DNA from: Holophaga sp.
GTDB taxonomy: Bacteria; Acidobacteriota; Holophagae; Holophagales; Holophagaceae
Length of the DNA stretch: 7,684 nucleotides
Direction of reading: 5' to 3'
Assembly (NCBI GenBank): GCA_030691225.1
Contig: JAUYES010000762.1
Coordinates: 1-7,684, forward strand
The notes beneath the pieces were generated by a model. That model did no database searches. It was given only the letters and a program-made list of their open reading frames with translations, and was not told where the DNA came from. A program made the position numbers and the translations under genes. Below, one piece after another: positions 1 to 6,235 of this stretch. The first letter of the stretch is position 1. The number at the start of each line of letters is the position of its first letter.

Positions 1-201
1 TGTGAACTCAGTCACCCGGAAGTTCAGAATCTCGCCTGATCGAAACTTGATCTTGCCTTTGCCTCCAAGCATTAGAAGGCCGCGGAAGCTTACCCAAACC
101 AGGGAGTTATCCCAATCAGGCCACCCCTGCACCTCGGCCCAGCGTCGCCAAACAGAGGCCGGGTTCGCGGTGGTTTCCAGCTTGTGTTCGACGTGCCACA
201 T
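1..201 (-). CDS. SRPBCC-family (START/Bet v1-like) protein, N-terminal part, cut by the window edge
   Basis: The reverse strand reads 67 codons without a stop and leaves the window at base 1, so the C-terminal half is missing. The protein begins MWHVEHKLETTANPASVWRR and continues with a W-P-x-W-D motif (Trp27 to Asp31). The pattern of a first beta strand, then 'A-x-P-x-x-V-W-x-x-W', then a Trp/Asp motif is typical of SRPBCC helix-grip proteins (polyketide cyclase/dehydrase type). These bind hydrophobic ligands in a deep cavity, so the name gives no specific reaction. The ATG at 201 is preferred because GAGGAG sits 6 nt upstream. An in-frame ATG at 255 would add 18 residues but has only a weak ribosome site and an Arg-rich, family-atypical extension. 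The gene is divergent from the ferredoxin. The fold call rests on a short stretch, so confidence is moderate. Confidence 0.72.
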   Translation of the reverse strand, partial: MWHVEHKLETTANPASVWRRWAEVQGWPDWDNSLVWVSFRGLLMLGGKGKIKFRSGEILNFRVTEFT

Positions 202-207
202 CCGCGT

Positions 208-213
208 CTCCTC
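208..213 (-). promoter_or_regulatory. Ribosome binding site of the SRPBCC gene
   Basis: GAGGAG on the minus strand, 6 nt before the ATG at 201. It decides between this start and the in-frame ATG at 255. Confidence 0.6.
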
Positions 214-233
214 GTCCCGCTGGGAGTACCGGT

Positions 234-253
234 GCGGGGCCCCGCGTCGGGGC
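234..253. repeat. Overlapping GC-rich palindromes in the divergent intergenic region
   Basis: GCGGGGCCCCGC (234-245) is a perfect 12-bp palindrome. Its right half also belongs to a second inverted repeat, GCCCCG-CGT-CGGGGC (239-253). The two foldings share bases and exclude each other. The region lies between the SRPBCC and ferredoxin starts, so it could be an operator or leader structure. No regulator gene is in the window, and this may simply be GC-rich sequence. Confidence 0.4.
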
Positions 254-340
254 ATTGTTCCAGGGTACCCGCTCGATGAGCCCAATTCACGGGATAGACT
301 GAGGGAACATGCGAGCCCTCGCCTTCATCTCAGGAATATC

Positions 341-622
341 ATGTTCAAAATCACTTTTCAAAACAAAGCCACCCACGAAGTCGAGCTTGAGCAGGAGGCG
401 ACGCTTCTGTCGGCAGCTGCAAAAGGCGGTGTGGGCCTCAACCACCGTTGCGGCGGCCATGCCCGCTGCGGCACCTGCAAAGTAACCGTGATCGAAGGCG
501 CCGATAACCTTTCCGAAATGGGCGCAGCCGAGGGCCGGATTCTCAAAGTGTTGAAAGCCGCCCCTGAGGAGCGGCTTTCCTGTCAGGCCTGGGCCAAGGG
601 TGATGTCTGCTGTAAGGCCTAG
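341..622 (+). CDS. [2Fe-2S] ferredoxin (2Fe-2S iron-sulfur cluster-binding protein)
   Basis: A 93-residue protein with the fold and cysteine pattern of a beta-grasp [2Fe-2S] ferredoxin: Cys37-x5-Cys43-x2-Cys46 in R-C-G-G-H-A-R-C-G-T-C, and the fourth ligand Cys81 in R-L-S-C-Q. The x5 spacing matches the adrenodoxin/bacterial Fdx group rather than the x4 of plant-type ferredoxins. It should be a small cytoplasmic one-electron carrier; the partner enzyme is not visible. Two extra cysteines (90 and 91) lie at the C-terminus and are not expected cluster ligands. The start is the ATG at 341, with AGGA 5 nt upstream. The frame stays open to base 2, but that stretch is antisense to the SRPBCC gene and has no ferredoxin character. 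The gene is apparently monocistronic and converges on the TonB-C-like gene 4 bp after its stop. Confidence 0.9.
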   Translation: MFKITFQNKATHEVELEQEATLLSAAAKGGVGLNHRCGGHARCGTCKVTVIEGADNLSEMGAAEGRILKVLKAAPEERLSCQAWAKGDVCCKA

Positions 623-628
623 GGGCCT
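615..628. other. Small hairpin covering both stop codons of the convergent genes
   Basis: AGGCC (615-619), loop TAGG (620-623), GGCCT (624-628). The ferredoxin TAG (620-622) and the TAG of the minus-strand gene (627-629) both fall in this 14-bp element. A 5-bp GC-rich stem could act as a shared termination or pause signal, but neither strand has the U-tract of an intrinsic terminator. Confidence 0.3.
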
Positions 629-1346
629 AATCGATCAAAAAGCCTACGCCCTGCCAAACCCGCACCTTGGTTTTGCCTTCGGCAGCGCGGGCAGGGTCGA
701 AAACAATACGCTTGGCGGCCTCCACACAGGCCTCGTTGGCTTTTTCAACCCATTCACCTTCGCCGGGAAGGCCCTGCAATAGTCTGGTGGCCAGCACTTC
801 CCCATTCTCGCTGATCAAGACATTGACCACGACCACGCCACGATCGACCTTGCGTGTCTTGGGTGTAATGCGGTTCAAGTTCATGGCCTTGGCAGGTGTG
901 ATATCGGGACCAACGACCATCAAAGCGCCTTCAGCAACTCCTGACTGGAGTTTGGCCTCAAGAGCCTGAATCTGCTTTTGCAACTTTTCGTTTTCAGCGA
1001 GGAGAAGGACGCCATCGGCCTTAGCCTTCTGTAAATCCCCCAGGATGGCATCGCTACCCGATTGGTTTTCCTTGAAGGAAGCCTTCATCTGCTCCAATTC
1101 TTTTTGGCAGGCGGCCGCCTGTTTTTGTGCCAGTTCACGGGATTTGGCCGCTTCGGCGAGATCCTGCTGGATATTTTCGGTAGCCCCTATCCGCTCTTTG
1201 AGTTCATCGCGTTCAGCCGTCAGTTTTTTTACCTGCGCCTGCAATTGGGCGACAGTGGGCTTGGGCTTGGCTCCAAACACGGGCGCAGCAGGCGCCAAGG
1301 TTATAAGAAAAGCAGTGATCCAGGTTGCAGCGGATACAGCAGTCAC
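627..1346 (-). CDS. Secreted coiled-coil protein with TonB C-terminal-like domain
   Basis: A 239-residue protein. Residues 1-26 look like a Sec signal peptide: a hydrophobic run around residues 9-22, then A-P-V-F-G-A before a Lys/Pro-rich mature start. Residues about 31-135 are rich in Lys, Glu, Gln, Ala and Leu with heptad-like spacing, so probably a long coiled coil. Residues about 145-239 resemble the TonB C-terminal fold: a V-V-V-V-N-V-L-I strand, N-G-E-V turn, an E-A-C-V-E-A-A-K-R helix, F-D-P-A, and a final strand ending V-G-F-L-I-D. TonB proteins normally carry an uncleaved membrane anchor and a proline-rich spacer; here the anchor looks cleavable and the spacer is a coiled coil. It is therefore probably a periplasmic adaptor rather than a classical energy transducer. 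The GTG at 1346 is chosen for its strong ribosome site and signal peptide; the frame could extend to 1436 but would overlap the DUF4388 gene, 25 bp upstream. Confidence 0.75.
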   Translation of the reverse strand: MTAVSAATWITAFLITLAPAAPVFGAKPKPTVAQLQAQVKKLTAERDELKERIGATENIQQDLAEAAKSRELAQKQAAACQKELEQMKASFKENQSGSDAILGDLQKAKADGVLLLAENEKLQKQIQALEAKLQSGVAEGALMVVGPDITPAKAMNLNRITPKTRKVDRGVVVVNVLISENGEVLATRLLQGLPGEGEWVEKANEACVEAAKRIVFDPARAAEGKTKVRVWQGVGFLID

Positions 1347-1350
1347 GGTT

Positions 1351-1355
1351 CCTCC
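1351..1355 (-). promoter_or_regulatory. Ribosome binding site deciding the GTG start of the TonB-C-like gene
   Basis: GGAGG on the minus strand, 4 nt before the GTG at 1346. It lies in the 25-bp gap after the DUF4388 stop and supports the shorter protein with an N-terminal signal peptide. Confidence 0.7.
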
Positions 1356-1371
1356 AGGATGAGGAGGGGCG

Positions 1372-2499
1372 CTAATACTGGCTGACGCCAGGCTGGATCC
1401 CCCCCGAATACGGCATCTGAACCTTGAGAATCCCACGCTTAAGCAGCTTCGAGAAGATGGTCAGGCATTCCTCGTGCGTAAAAGGAGAAATGGAGATGAT
1501 GTCCTTGATGCTCCAAACGCCATTAACCCGGGTGGCCAGGAAGGCTTCGTTCGGGCCAAGTTGCGCCTGCATTAGATCTTCGATGCTGATGGCCAACTCA
1601 GGAATTTGGGATTCGTCGATATCGACATCATCCAGCATGTGCTCAACCACCTCCAGCATCCGAGTGGCTTCGGCGAGGGCTGGCTGCTCTTCAAGAATGT
1701 TCATGAGTTCCGATTGGGCTTCCTGAAGCTTTTGTTTTTCCACCAAGTGGCGGGCACGCTGCAACTGCAGGCTGCTCCGCTCGCCCAGCTTGCCGCCGGG
1801 TCGAGTGATACGAACCATTCCCTTTTCATGCAGATCGAAGAGCAGTTTTTGGACCTTGAAATCCGTGGCACGCATCTCAATAACCAGCTCGTCCACAGTT
1901 TTTATGCCGTTGAGACGGGACAGAAGATCCGCATCCTCGGGCGCCAGCGGTAGCATTTCTGCGATGGCCTCCGAAACCGCGTCCAGCACAGCGTCCCCGC
2001 CTCGAATCACCTTCTTGATCCGTTTCCATTCATCGACCCGCCTGGCACCTTCCAGCACAATGCCCGTGACATCCAGATTCAACAAAACAGCCTTCTGGGG
2101 TGGCTGGGCGCCATCGTGGAATTCGAAATTTCCAAATTCCCACAAGAAGACATCAAAAATGGATTCATCGACCTTCAACTGCACGATACGACGTATCTCG
2201 GTTTCAGTAATCAGCTGGCGATTCACCAAGATGCGGCCCAGCAACTGATTTTCATCTTCTTGTGAAGCCAAGGCCTCGCGAAGCTGATCTTCCGAAATGC
2301 GGTTGAACGCGAGTAGATACTGCCCCAAGTACTCGCGAGGATCCGAAGACCACACCCCCGTGATTCGCCCCTCGGCAAAAGCAACCCGCTTGGTGTGCAT
2401 GAAACCCTGAAGCTCAAGCACGCCTGTCTTTTTCCCTACCGCTAGCCACTGGAGGATATCCTCCAGTCCCATGGTCGCCAAATCACCCTTCAACCCCAT
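1372..2499 (-). CDS. DUF4388 domain-containing protein (PATAN-like) with duplicated C-terminal module
   Basis: A 375-residue cytoplasmic protein without membrane segments. Residues 1 to about 150 match the DUF4388/PATAN type: a start M-G-L-K-G-D-L, then L-E-D-I-L-Q-W-L, K-K-T-G-V-L-E-L, a V-A-F-A-E-G-R-I hairpin, and a helical part with L-G-R-I-L-V and F-E-F. Such domains occur with two-component and gliding or polarity proteins in Myxococcota, Acidobacteriota and Cyanobacteria; the biochemical role is unclear. Residues about 191-231 and 319-360 look like two copies of one winged-helix-like module, each with L-x-x-R-x-N-G near its start and K-L-L near its end. A helical, TPR-like stretch (about 245-290) lies between them. 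The ATG at 2499 has AGGAG 7 nt upstream. It is likely co-transcribed with the TonB-C-like gene. No receiver or kinase domain is present. Confidence 0.82.
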   Translation of the reverse strand: MGLKGDLATMGLEDILQWLAVGKKTGVLELQGFMHTKRVAFAEGRITGVWSSDPREYLGQYLLAFNRISEDQLREALASQEDENQLLGRILVNRQLITETEIRRIVQLKVDESIFDVFLWEFGNFEFHDGAQPPQKAVLLNLDVTGIVLEGARRVDEWKRIKKVIRGGDAVLDAVSEAIAEMLPLAPEDADLLSRLNGIKTVDELVIEMRATDFKVQKLLFDLHEKGMVRITRPGGKLGERSSLQLQRARHLVEKQKLQEAQSELMNILEEQPALAEATRMLEVVEHMLDDVDIDESQIPELAISIEDLMQAQLGPNEAFLATRVNGVWSIKDIISISPFTHEECLTIFSKLLKRGILKVQMPYSGGIQPGVSQY

Positions 2500-2594
2500 T
2501 CGGGTACTCCTGCTCGAAACTAAGACTACGCGCCACGGGCACCGAGACCCAAAGGCAGATTAGTCCTATCGGCACCGCTCGGCCAGAACATAAC

Positions 2595-3584
2595 TCATAA
2601 GGACTCAATCACATCGCGAAGAGCTCTATTCAATAGCGATGGATGATGCCGCGCCACCTGTTCTTCTGGATCCAAAAGCGGCTGCGCGAATAAGGGAACT
2701 CCGCAAACCAATTCACCGGAAGGAAGCAAGGGGTTGCCACCTTCATCTCGGTAGCGCTGCAAAACGGGTTCAGGCAGGAGTGCATTGTTCGCAATGACCG
2801 CCGCGAGGCCGAGCCCGCCAAAGGCTTGAATGCTAGCGACATGGGTTTCCAAATCCAATCCGGTGCTTTCCCCGGGTTCGGTCATGAGGTTGGCCACATA
2901 AACGATGGGCGCCGCAGACCGAGCCAAGGCCTGCTGAAATTCAGGAATCAGCAAATTGGAAATGGTAGAGGTATACAAGCTGCCCGGTGCCAGCAAGATC
3001 AGGTCGGCCTGGAGAATGGTCAGTATGGCTTCGGCGAGGGGTTCGGCATCCCTGGGCTCAAGCCAGAGCCTTGCCAAGGGAGGCATGGAAGTGTTGACCT
3101 GGGTTTCGCCGATGTAGACATTGCCTTGCAGGTCTTCTGCGCAAAGAGTGACTGGCACCACCGATGAGGGAAACAACCGGCCCGCCGTGACCAAGACGCC
3201 GGAAAGCTGACGAATAGCCCGCACCCAATCCCCGGAAATATCCGCTAGGGCTGTGAGCATCAGATTGCCCAAGGAATGCCCGGCCAAGTTGCCTTCGCCT
3301 TTGAACCGATAGTTCAGGAGTTCGGATAACACCGATTCTTCTCGAGTCAGTGCCGAGAGACAGTTCCTGAGATCCCCAGGCGGGATACCGCCCAATTCGT
3401 CCCGCAGTCGTCCAGAGCTACCACCGTTATCCGAAACAACCACGATGCCCGTGAGGCGCCAAGGATCGCGACTACGCCCTGCTTCGTGCTTTAGGGCCCG
3501 TAGCATGGCCGCTAGCCCCGTGCCTCCGCCGATGGCCGCTACCCGCAGAGGCTGATCGGCATGGAGGCCGCGAGGGCCAGGCAT
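2595..3584 (-). CDS. yvcK: YvcK family protein (UPF0052/CofD-like), putative gluconeogenesis and cell-envelope factor
   Basis: A 329-residue protein, near the usual family length. The family motifs are present in order: G-G-G-T-G (19-23), S-D-N-G-G-S-S-G-R-L-R (51-61), P-P-G-D-L-R-N-C-L (68-76), G-N-L-A-G-H-S-L-G-N-L (98-108), L-A-P-G-S-L-Y-T-S (198-206) and N-L-M-T-E-P-G-E-S (232-240). The fold is that of CofD (2-phospho-L-lactate transferase), but members of this group act as cytoplasmic regulators. In Bacillus and Mycobacterium they bind UDP-sugars and are needed for growth on gluconeogenic carbon and for normal cell wall. The common neighbours rapZ and whiA are absent; here it follows the TPR gene by 8 bp. 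The ATG at 3584 has only a weak ribosome site overlapping the upstream stop, suggesting translational coupling. Confidence 0.93.
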   Translation of the reverse strand: MPGPRGLHADQPLRVAAIGGGTGLAAMLRALKHEAGRSRDPWRLTGIVVVSDNGGSSGRLRDELGGIPPGDLRNCLSALTREESVLSELLNYRFKGEGNLAGHSLGNLMLTALADISGDWVRAIRQLSGVLVTAGRLFPSSVVPVTLCAEDLQGNVYIGETQVNTSMPPLARLWLEPRDAEPLAEAILTILQADLILLAPGSLYTSTISNLLIPEFQQALARSAAPIVYVANLMTEPGESTGLDLETHVASIQAFGGLGLAAVIANNALLPEPVLQRYRDEGGNPLLPSGELVCGVPLFAQPLLDPEEQVARHHPSLLNRALRDVIESL

Positions 3585-3592
3585 TGTGGAAC

Positions 3593-4120
3593 CTAGTCTC
3601 TTTCGAAGGCAGCGAAAACGGAATCGTACCGCACGCCATCAAAATCGCGCTCAAGGCGGAAGAGCACTTTCAATTCTGGATCAATGGCAATGGCATTCTT
3701 CAGGGCCTCGGCAGCCTCATCGGATTTGTCGAGTTGGGCCAGAGCGGTAGCCTTCAAGAAATGCAGGTGAGCATTGCTGCCATCGGCTTTCAGTGCCTTT
3801 TCCAGCACCTCTAACGCGGCATCGCTTTCCTGCTTATTCAGGTGAAGGGTCGCCACCATTTCAGGAAGCTCCTTGCCTTCACCCGCCTTGGCAAGCCGCG
3901 CTTCGATCGTGGTCAAGGTCGCACGAACGGTATGGACCATCCCGTAATCAGCAACTTCCCGAGCTTCAGCCAGGAGTGCGGTCAAGGCGGTCTGGGCTTC
4001 CTTGAATTTCCCACCACAGAACAACGCCATTGCGCCATTCAGCTTGTCACCAAGTGGGTTGTTGTGTTCCTTCGCAGGAGCAGCGCTCGTGGTCGCGGAG
4101 GACTTCGCTTTGGTCGGCAT
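3593..4120 (-). CDS. Small tetratricopeptide-repeat protein
   Basis: A 175-residue soluble protein with no signal peptide and a low-complexity Ala/Ser/Thr/Lys N-terminus (1-20). Helical repeat units are seen at about 25-50 (A-M-A-L-F-C-G-G-K-F-K-E-A), 86-113 (L-E-V-L-E-K-A-L-K-A-D) and 118-150 (A-T-A-L-A-Q-L-D-K-S-D-E-A, ending A-I-A-I-D-P). The last two are good TPRs; the first is degenerate. The C-terminus, L-E-R-D-F-D-G-V-R-Y-D-S-V-F, is a common cap after terminal TPRs. TPRs bind proteins; no enzyme motif is seen. The ATG at 4120 has GAGG about 7 nt upstream. The gene lies 28 bp after natB and 8 bp before yvcK, so it is probably co-transcribed with both and may be a partner of one of them. 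Confidence 0.85.
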   Translation of the reverse strand: MPTKAKSSATTSAAPAKEHNNPLGDKLNGAMALFCGGKFKEAQTALTALLAEAREVADYGMVHTVRATLTTIEARLAKAGEGKELPEMVATLHLNKQESDAALEVLEKALKADGSNAHLHFLKATALAQLDKSDEAAEALKNAIAIDPELKVLFRLERDFDGVRYDSVFAAFERD

Positions 4121-4148
4121 GCTTTACCTCGGTGTCATTGCATCCCAA

Positions 4149-5360
4149 CTATACCTTGAAAAGTACCGACTCGCGGTTCAACAGGCGTGTCGAAAGCCAA
4201 GTCAAGGCTCCGGCCAAACCCACGGTCATCAATAAAGCAATGGTGTATTCCAAGGGATCGCCCTGTTGGCTGAAATATTTTCGAATGGCAAGGCTCACAT
4301 TCAGAATGGGAACGTAGGGCAAAAAGGCCAATTTTTCGATGCCCGGCGCCATGGAAAATACCGCCATCACCATCACAACCACAAAGCCCGGCATGATTGC
4401 CGTGCCCGCTTCCACCGTGTTTTTGGCCTGAATGCCCATCATCACGATGAAGTTTGCGAACAGCAGCCCTAAGGGAACCATAAGGAGGAAGGTGAGGCTG
4501 AGAGTCAGAGGGTTGGCCAGGGCCGACAGGCTGCCCATTTGGGCCCCCGCAGCACCGCCAGCACCGGCACCACCCGTGATAATCCGACCGATGGATAACC
4601 CCATGCTAAGGAGATTAAACAAGGCACTGATGATCCCAACGCCAAAAACAAATAGCAGCTTGCCCCAAATGATCTGATTGCGGGGAAGGCTGGTGCACAA
4701 AAGGCTCTGCAGGGTTCCTCGTTCCTTTTCACCGGCAGTGGTATAGATGCCTAGCTGCATTGAGCCTGCAAACATCACGATCATCAGCAAGTAGGGAAGG
4801 AAGCCTCCAAGCAATTTCCCCACAAAAAGCCCCATATCCCCGGCATCTTCCGTCTCAATTTTCGTGGGGACCGCCAAATCGAGTGAAGCCCCTAGGCTAT
4901 TCAGGCGAGCCTGAATCCAGGCTTTGTCTTGCTTTTGCAGGGTTTCCTTCAGGCGGCTCAGCGCCAGTTTCGAAGAGTTATCACTCTTATCGTAGGTAGC
5001 CTTGAGTCCAAATGTTTTCTGGCCTTCAAGCTTTGTGACCGCATCCGCATCCACTTCCAGCTTCATTTCCAGTTTCTGATCGCGAATGGCCTGTTTTACA
5101 TCACCCGGAGGTGCCACAACAATCTCAAAGGCCTTGCCATCGGCCTTGAGCAGGGGCTCAACAACGTGTCCAGGATCCACCAGCATGATGCGGCTGGGCT
5201 TGTTTTTACGGGTGGCTTCATCGTTTTGGCTGAGCTTTCCCATCATGGTGAAAAGCAGCGGATAGAGGATCACCGGCATCAAGAACGTGAAGAACATCGT
5301 CTTCCGGTCCTTTGAAAGCTCCATGAATTCCTTTTTGCAGACCAACAGTGCTCCGCGCAT
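4149..5360 (-). CDS. natB: ABC transporter permease, NatB-like (ABC-2 family)
   Basis: A 403-residue membrane protein. A short cytoplasmic start with K-K-E-F-M-E-L-S-K-D-R-K leads into helix 1 (about 21-40), then a large soluble extracytoplasmic domain (about 41-180), then five predicted helices (about 184-206, 235-257, 283-305, 322-338 and 372-392). Between helices 2 and 3 is G-E-K-E-R-G-T (210-216), the coupling segment typical of the NatB/ABC-2 group. Bacillus NatAB exports Na+; other members export drugs or peptides, so the substrate is uncertain. A Gly/Ala-rich loop (263-274) lies between helices 3 and 4. The start is the ATG at 5360, with GGAGG 6 nt upstream inside the end of natA and only 1 bp after its stop. 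The frame continues upstream to 5537, but that part overlaps natA and does not resemble a permease. Confidence 0.87.
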   Translation of the reverse strand: MRGALLVCKKEFMELSKDRKTMFFTFLMPVILYPLLFTMMGKLSQNDEATRKNKPSRIMLVDPGHVVEPLLKADGKAFEIVVAPPGDVKQAIRDQKLEMKLEVDADAVTKLEGQKTFGLKATYDKSDNSSKLALSRLKETLQKQDKAWIQARLNSLGASLDLAVPTKIETEDAGDMGLFVGKLLGGFLPYLLMIVMFAGSMQLGIYTTAGEKERGTLQSLLCTSLPRNQIIWGKLLFVFGVGIISALFNLLSMGLSIGRIITGGAGAGGAAGAQMGSLSALANPLTLSLTFLLMVPLGLLFANFIVMMGIQAKNTVEAGTAIMPGFVVVMVMAVFSMAPGIEKLAFLPYVPILNVSLAIRKYFSQQGDPLEYTIALLMTVGLAGALTWLSTRLLNRESVLFKV

Positions 5361-5361
5361 C

Positions 5362-6123
5362 CTAAACCTCCGCCGCGCTGAGCGCTGCCAGTTGGAAGAA
5401 CACTTCATCGAGTGTCTTGGCATTCCAGGTTTCGAGAATCTGCTTAGGAGGCGCATCTCCGTGCAATTCTCCGTCGAAGATGATGCCCACGCGGTCGCAG
5501 ATCTCGTCCACGAGGGGCATGACATGGGTGGAAACAATGACCGAACGCCCTTCGGCCCGCATGACCCGCAGCAAATCCAGCACGGTTTTGGCAGTCAGAA
5601 CATCTAACCCCGTGGTGGGTTCATCAAAAATCACCACCTTGGGATCATGCAGCAAGGCACGCGCGATCGAGACTTTCTGCTTCTGCCCACTCGAAAAGCC
5701 CTCCATTTTCACATCGGCGAAATCCAGCAGATGAAGTTTTTCCAGTAGATGCAACCCTCTGCGTTCGGCCACCTTCGCGTCGACGCCCTGAAATTCGCCG
5801 AACAAGCGGAGCAATTCTCTGGGTGTAAACCGCCCGTAGACATTCAGGTCAGTGGAAAGATACCCCACCACGGATCGTGCCTTTTCAGGCTTTTCCAAGG
5901 TATCGATACCGCAGACCTGGATCTGCCCCTGATCTGCCTGCATGAGGCCCGCAATCATCCGCAGCGTGGTGGATTTGCCGGCGCCATTGGGCCCTAGGAG
6001 ACCGTATATTTCGCCCGGTTTGACGGTCAAGGAAATGCCCCGCACTGCTTCAATGCGCTTCTTTGCGTTGGATCGTTTGTCTTTGACTGTGAACGTCTTG
6101 TGTACGTCCGTGAGCTGAATCAC
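5362..6123 (-). CDS. natA: ABC transporter ATP-binding protein, NatA-like
   Basis: A 253-residue cytoplasmic ATPase with Walker A G-P-N-G-A-G-K-S-T (44-52), signature F-S-S-G-Q-K-Q-K-V (143-151), Walker B V-V-I-F-D-E-P-T (163-170), D-loop G-L-D (172-174) and switch His200. The Q-loop region reads G-Y-L-S-T-D-L-N-V-Y-G-R-F-T-P-R-E; the usual Gln is missing, which is common in the NatA group. It powers the permease encoded next to it. The GTG at 6123 is chosen because GGGAGG lies 5 nt upstream and the protein then starts at the first beta strand (M-I-Q-L-T-D-V). An ATG at 6168 would add 15 residues with no ribosome site or homology. It lies 112 bp after uppP, so it may have its own promoter. 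Confidence 0.92.
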   Translation of the reverse strand: MIQLTDVHKTFTVKDKRSNAKKRIEAVRGISLTVKPGEIYGLLGPNGAGKSTTLRMIAGLMQADQGQIQVCGIDTLEKPEKARSVVGYLSTDLNVYGRFTPRELLRLFGEFQGVDAKVAERRGLHLLEKLHLLDFADVKMEGFSSGQKQKVSIARALLHDPKVVIFDEPTTGLDVLTAKTVLDLLRVMRAEGRSVIVSTHVMPLVDEICDRVGIIFDGELHGDAPPKQILETWNAKTLDEVFFQLAALSAAEV

Positions 6124-6128
6124 GCGCG

Positions 6129-6134
6129 CCTCCC
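6129..6134 (-). promoter_or_regulatory. Ribosome binding site deciding the GTG start of natA
   Basis: GGGAGG on the minus strand, 5 nt before the GTG at 6123. It is one of the strongest Shine-Dalgarno matches in the window and argues against the upstream ATG at 6168. Confidence 0.7.
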
Positions 6135-6235
6135 GGAAAAAGAATGAAGAATGGAGTCTACCGCGCACGGGCTAGCCCCTCCACGCCCAGGACGAACTGG
6201 AGGCTCAGACCGTTGAATGGCGGAATCAGGGGGGC

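Noticed and set aside
263..300. Sigma-70 promoter for the ferredoxin
   Set aside because: TAGACT (295-300) is a passable -10, but no -35 element lies at the right spacing.
2..340. Long N-terminal extension of the ferredoxin frame
   Set aside because: The stretch is antisense to the SRPBCC gene and has no ferredoxin features; the ATG at 341 has a ribosome site and gives the usual ferredoxin length.
1045..1385. Plus-strand open frames of about 100 residues opposite the TonB-C-like gene
   Set aside because: They are antisense shadows of a confident minus-strand gene and show no recognisable domain.
1347..1436. 30-residue N-terminal extension of the TonB-C-like protein
   Set aside because: It overlaps the DUF4388 gene, and the GTG at 1346 has a strong ribosome site and puts the signal peptide at the N-terminus.
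1606..2248. Plus-strand open frames opposite the DUF4388 gene
   Set aside because: Shadows of the coding strand; Ser-rich composition and no family resemblance.
2500..2594. Terminator or promoter between yvcK and the DUF4388 gene
   Set aside because: There is a repeated CGGTGCC but no stable hairpin with a U-tract and no convincing -35/-10 pair, so nothing can be called.
5361..5537. 59-residue N-terminal extension of the permease
   Set aside because: It lies inside natA in another frame; the ATG at 5360 has GGAGG 6 nt upstream and starts the typical NatB N-terminus.
6124..6168. ATG start of natA at 6168
   Set aside because: No ribosome site, and the added residues have no counterpart in ABC ATPases; the GTG at 6123 follows GGGAGG.
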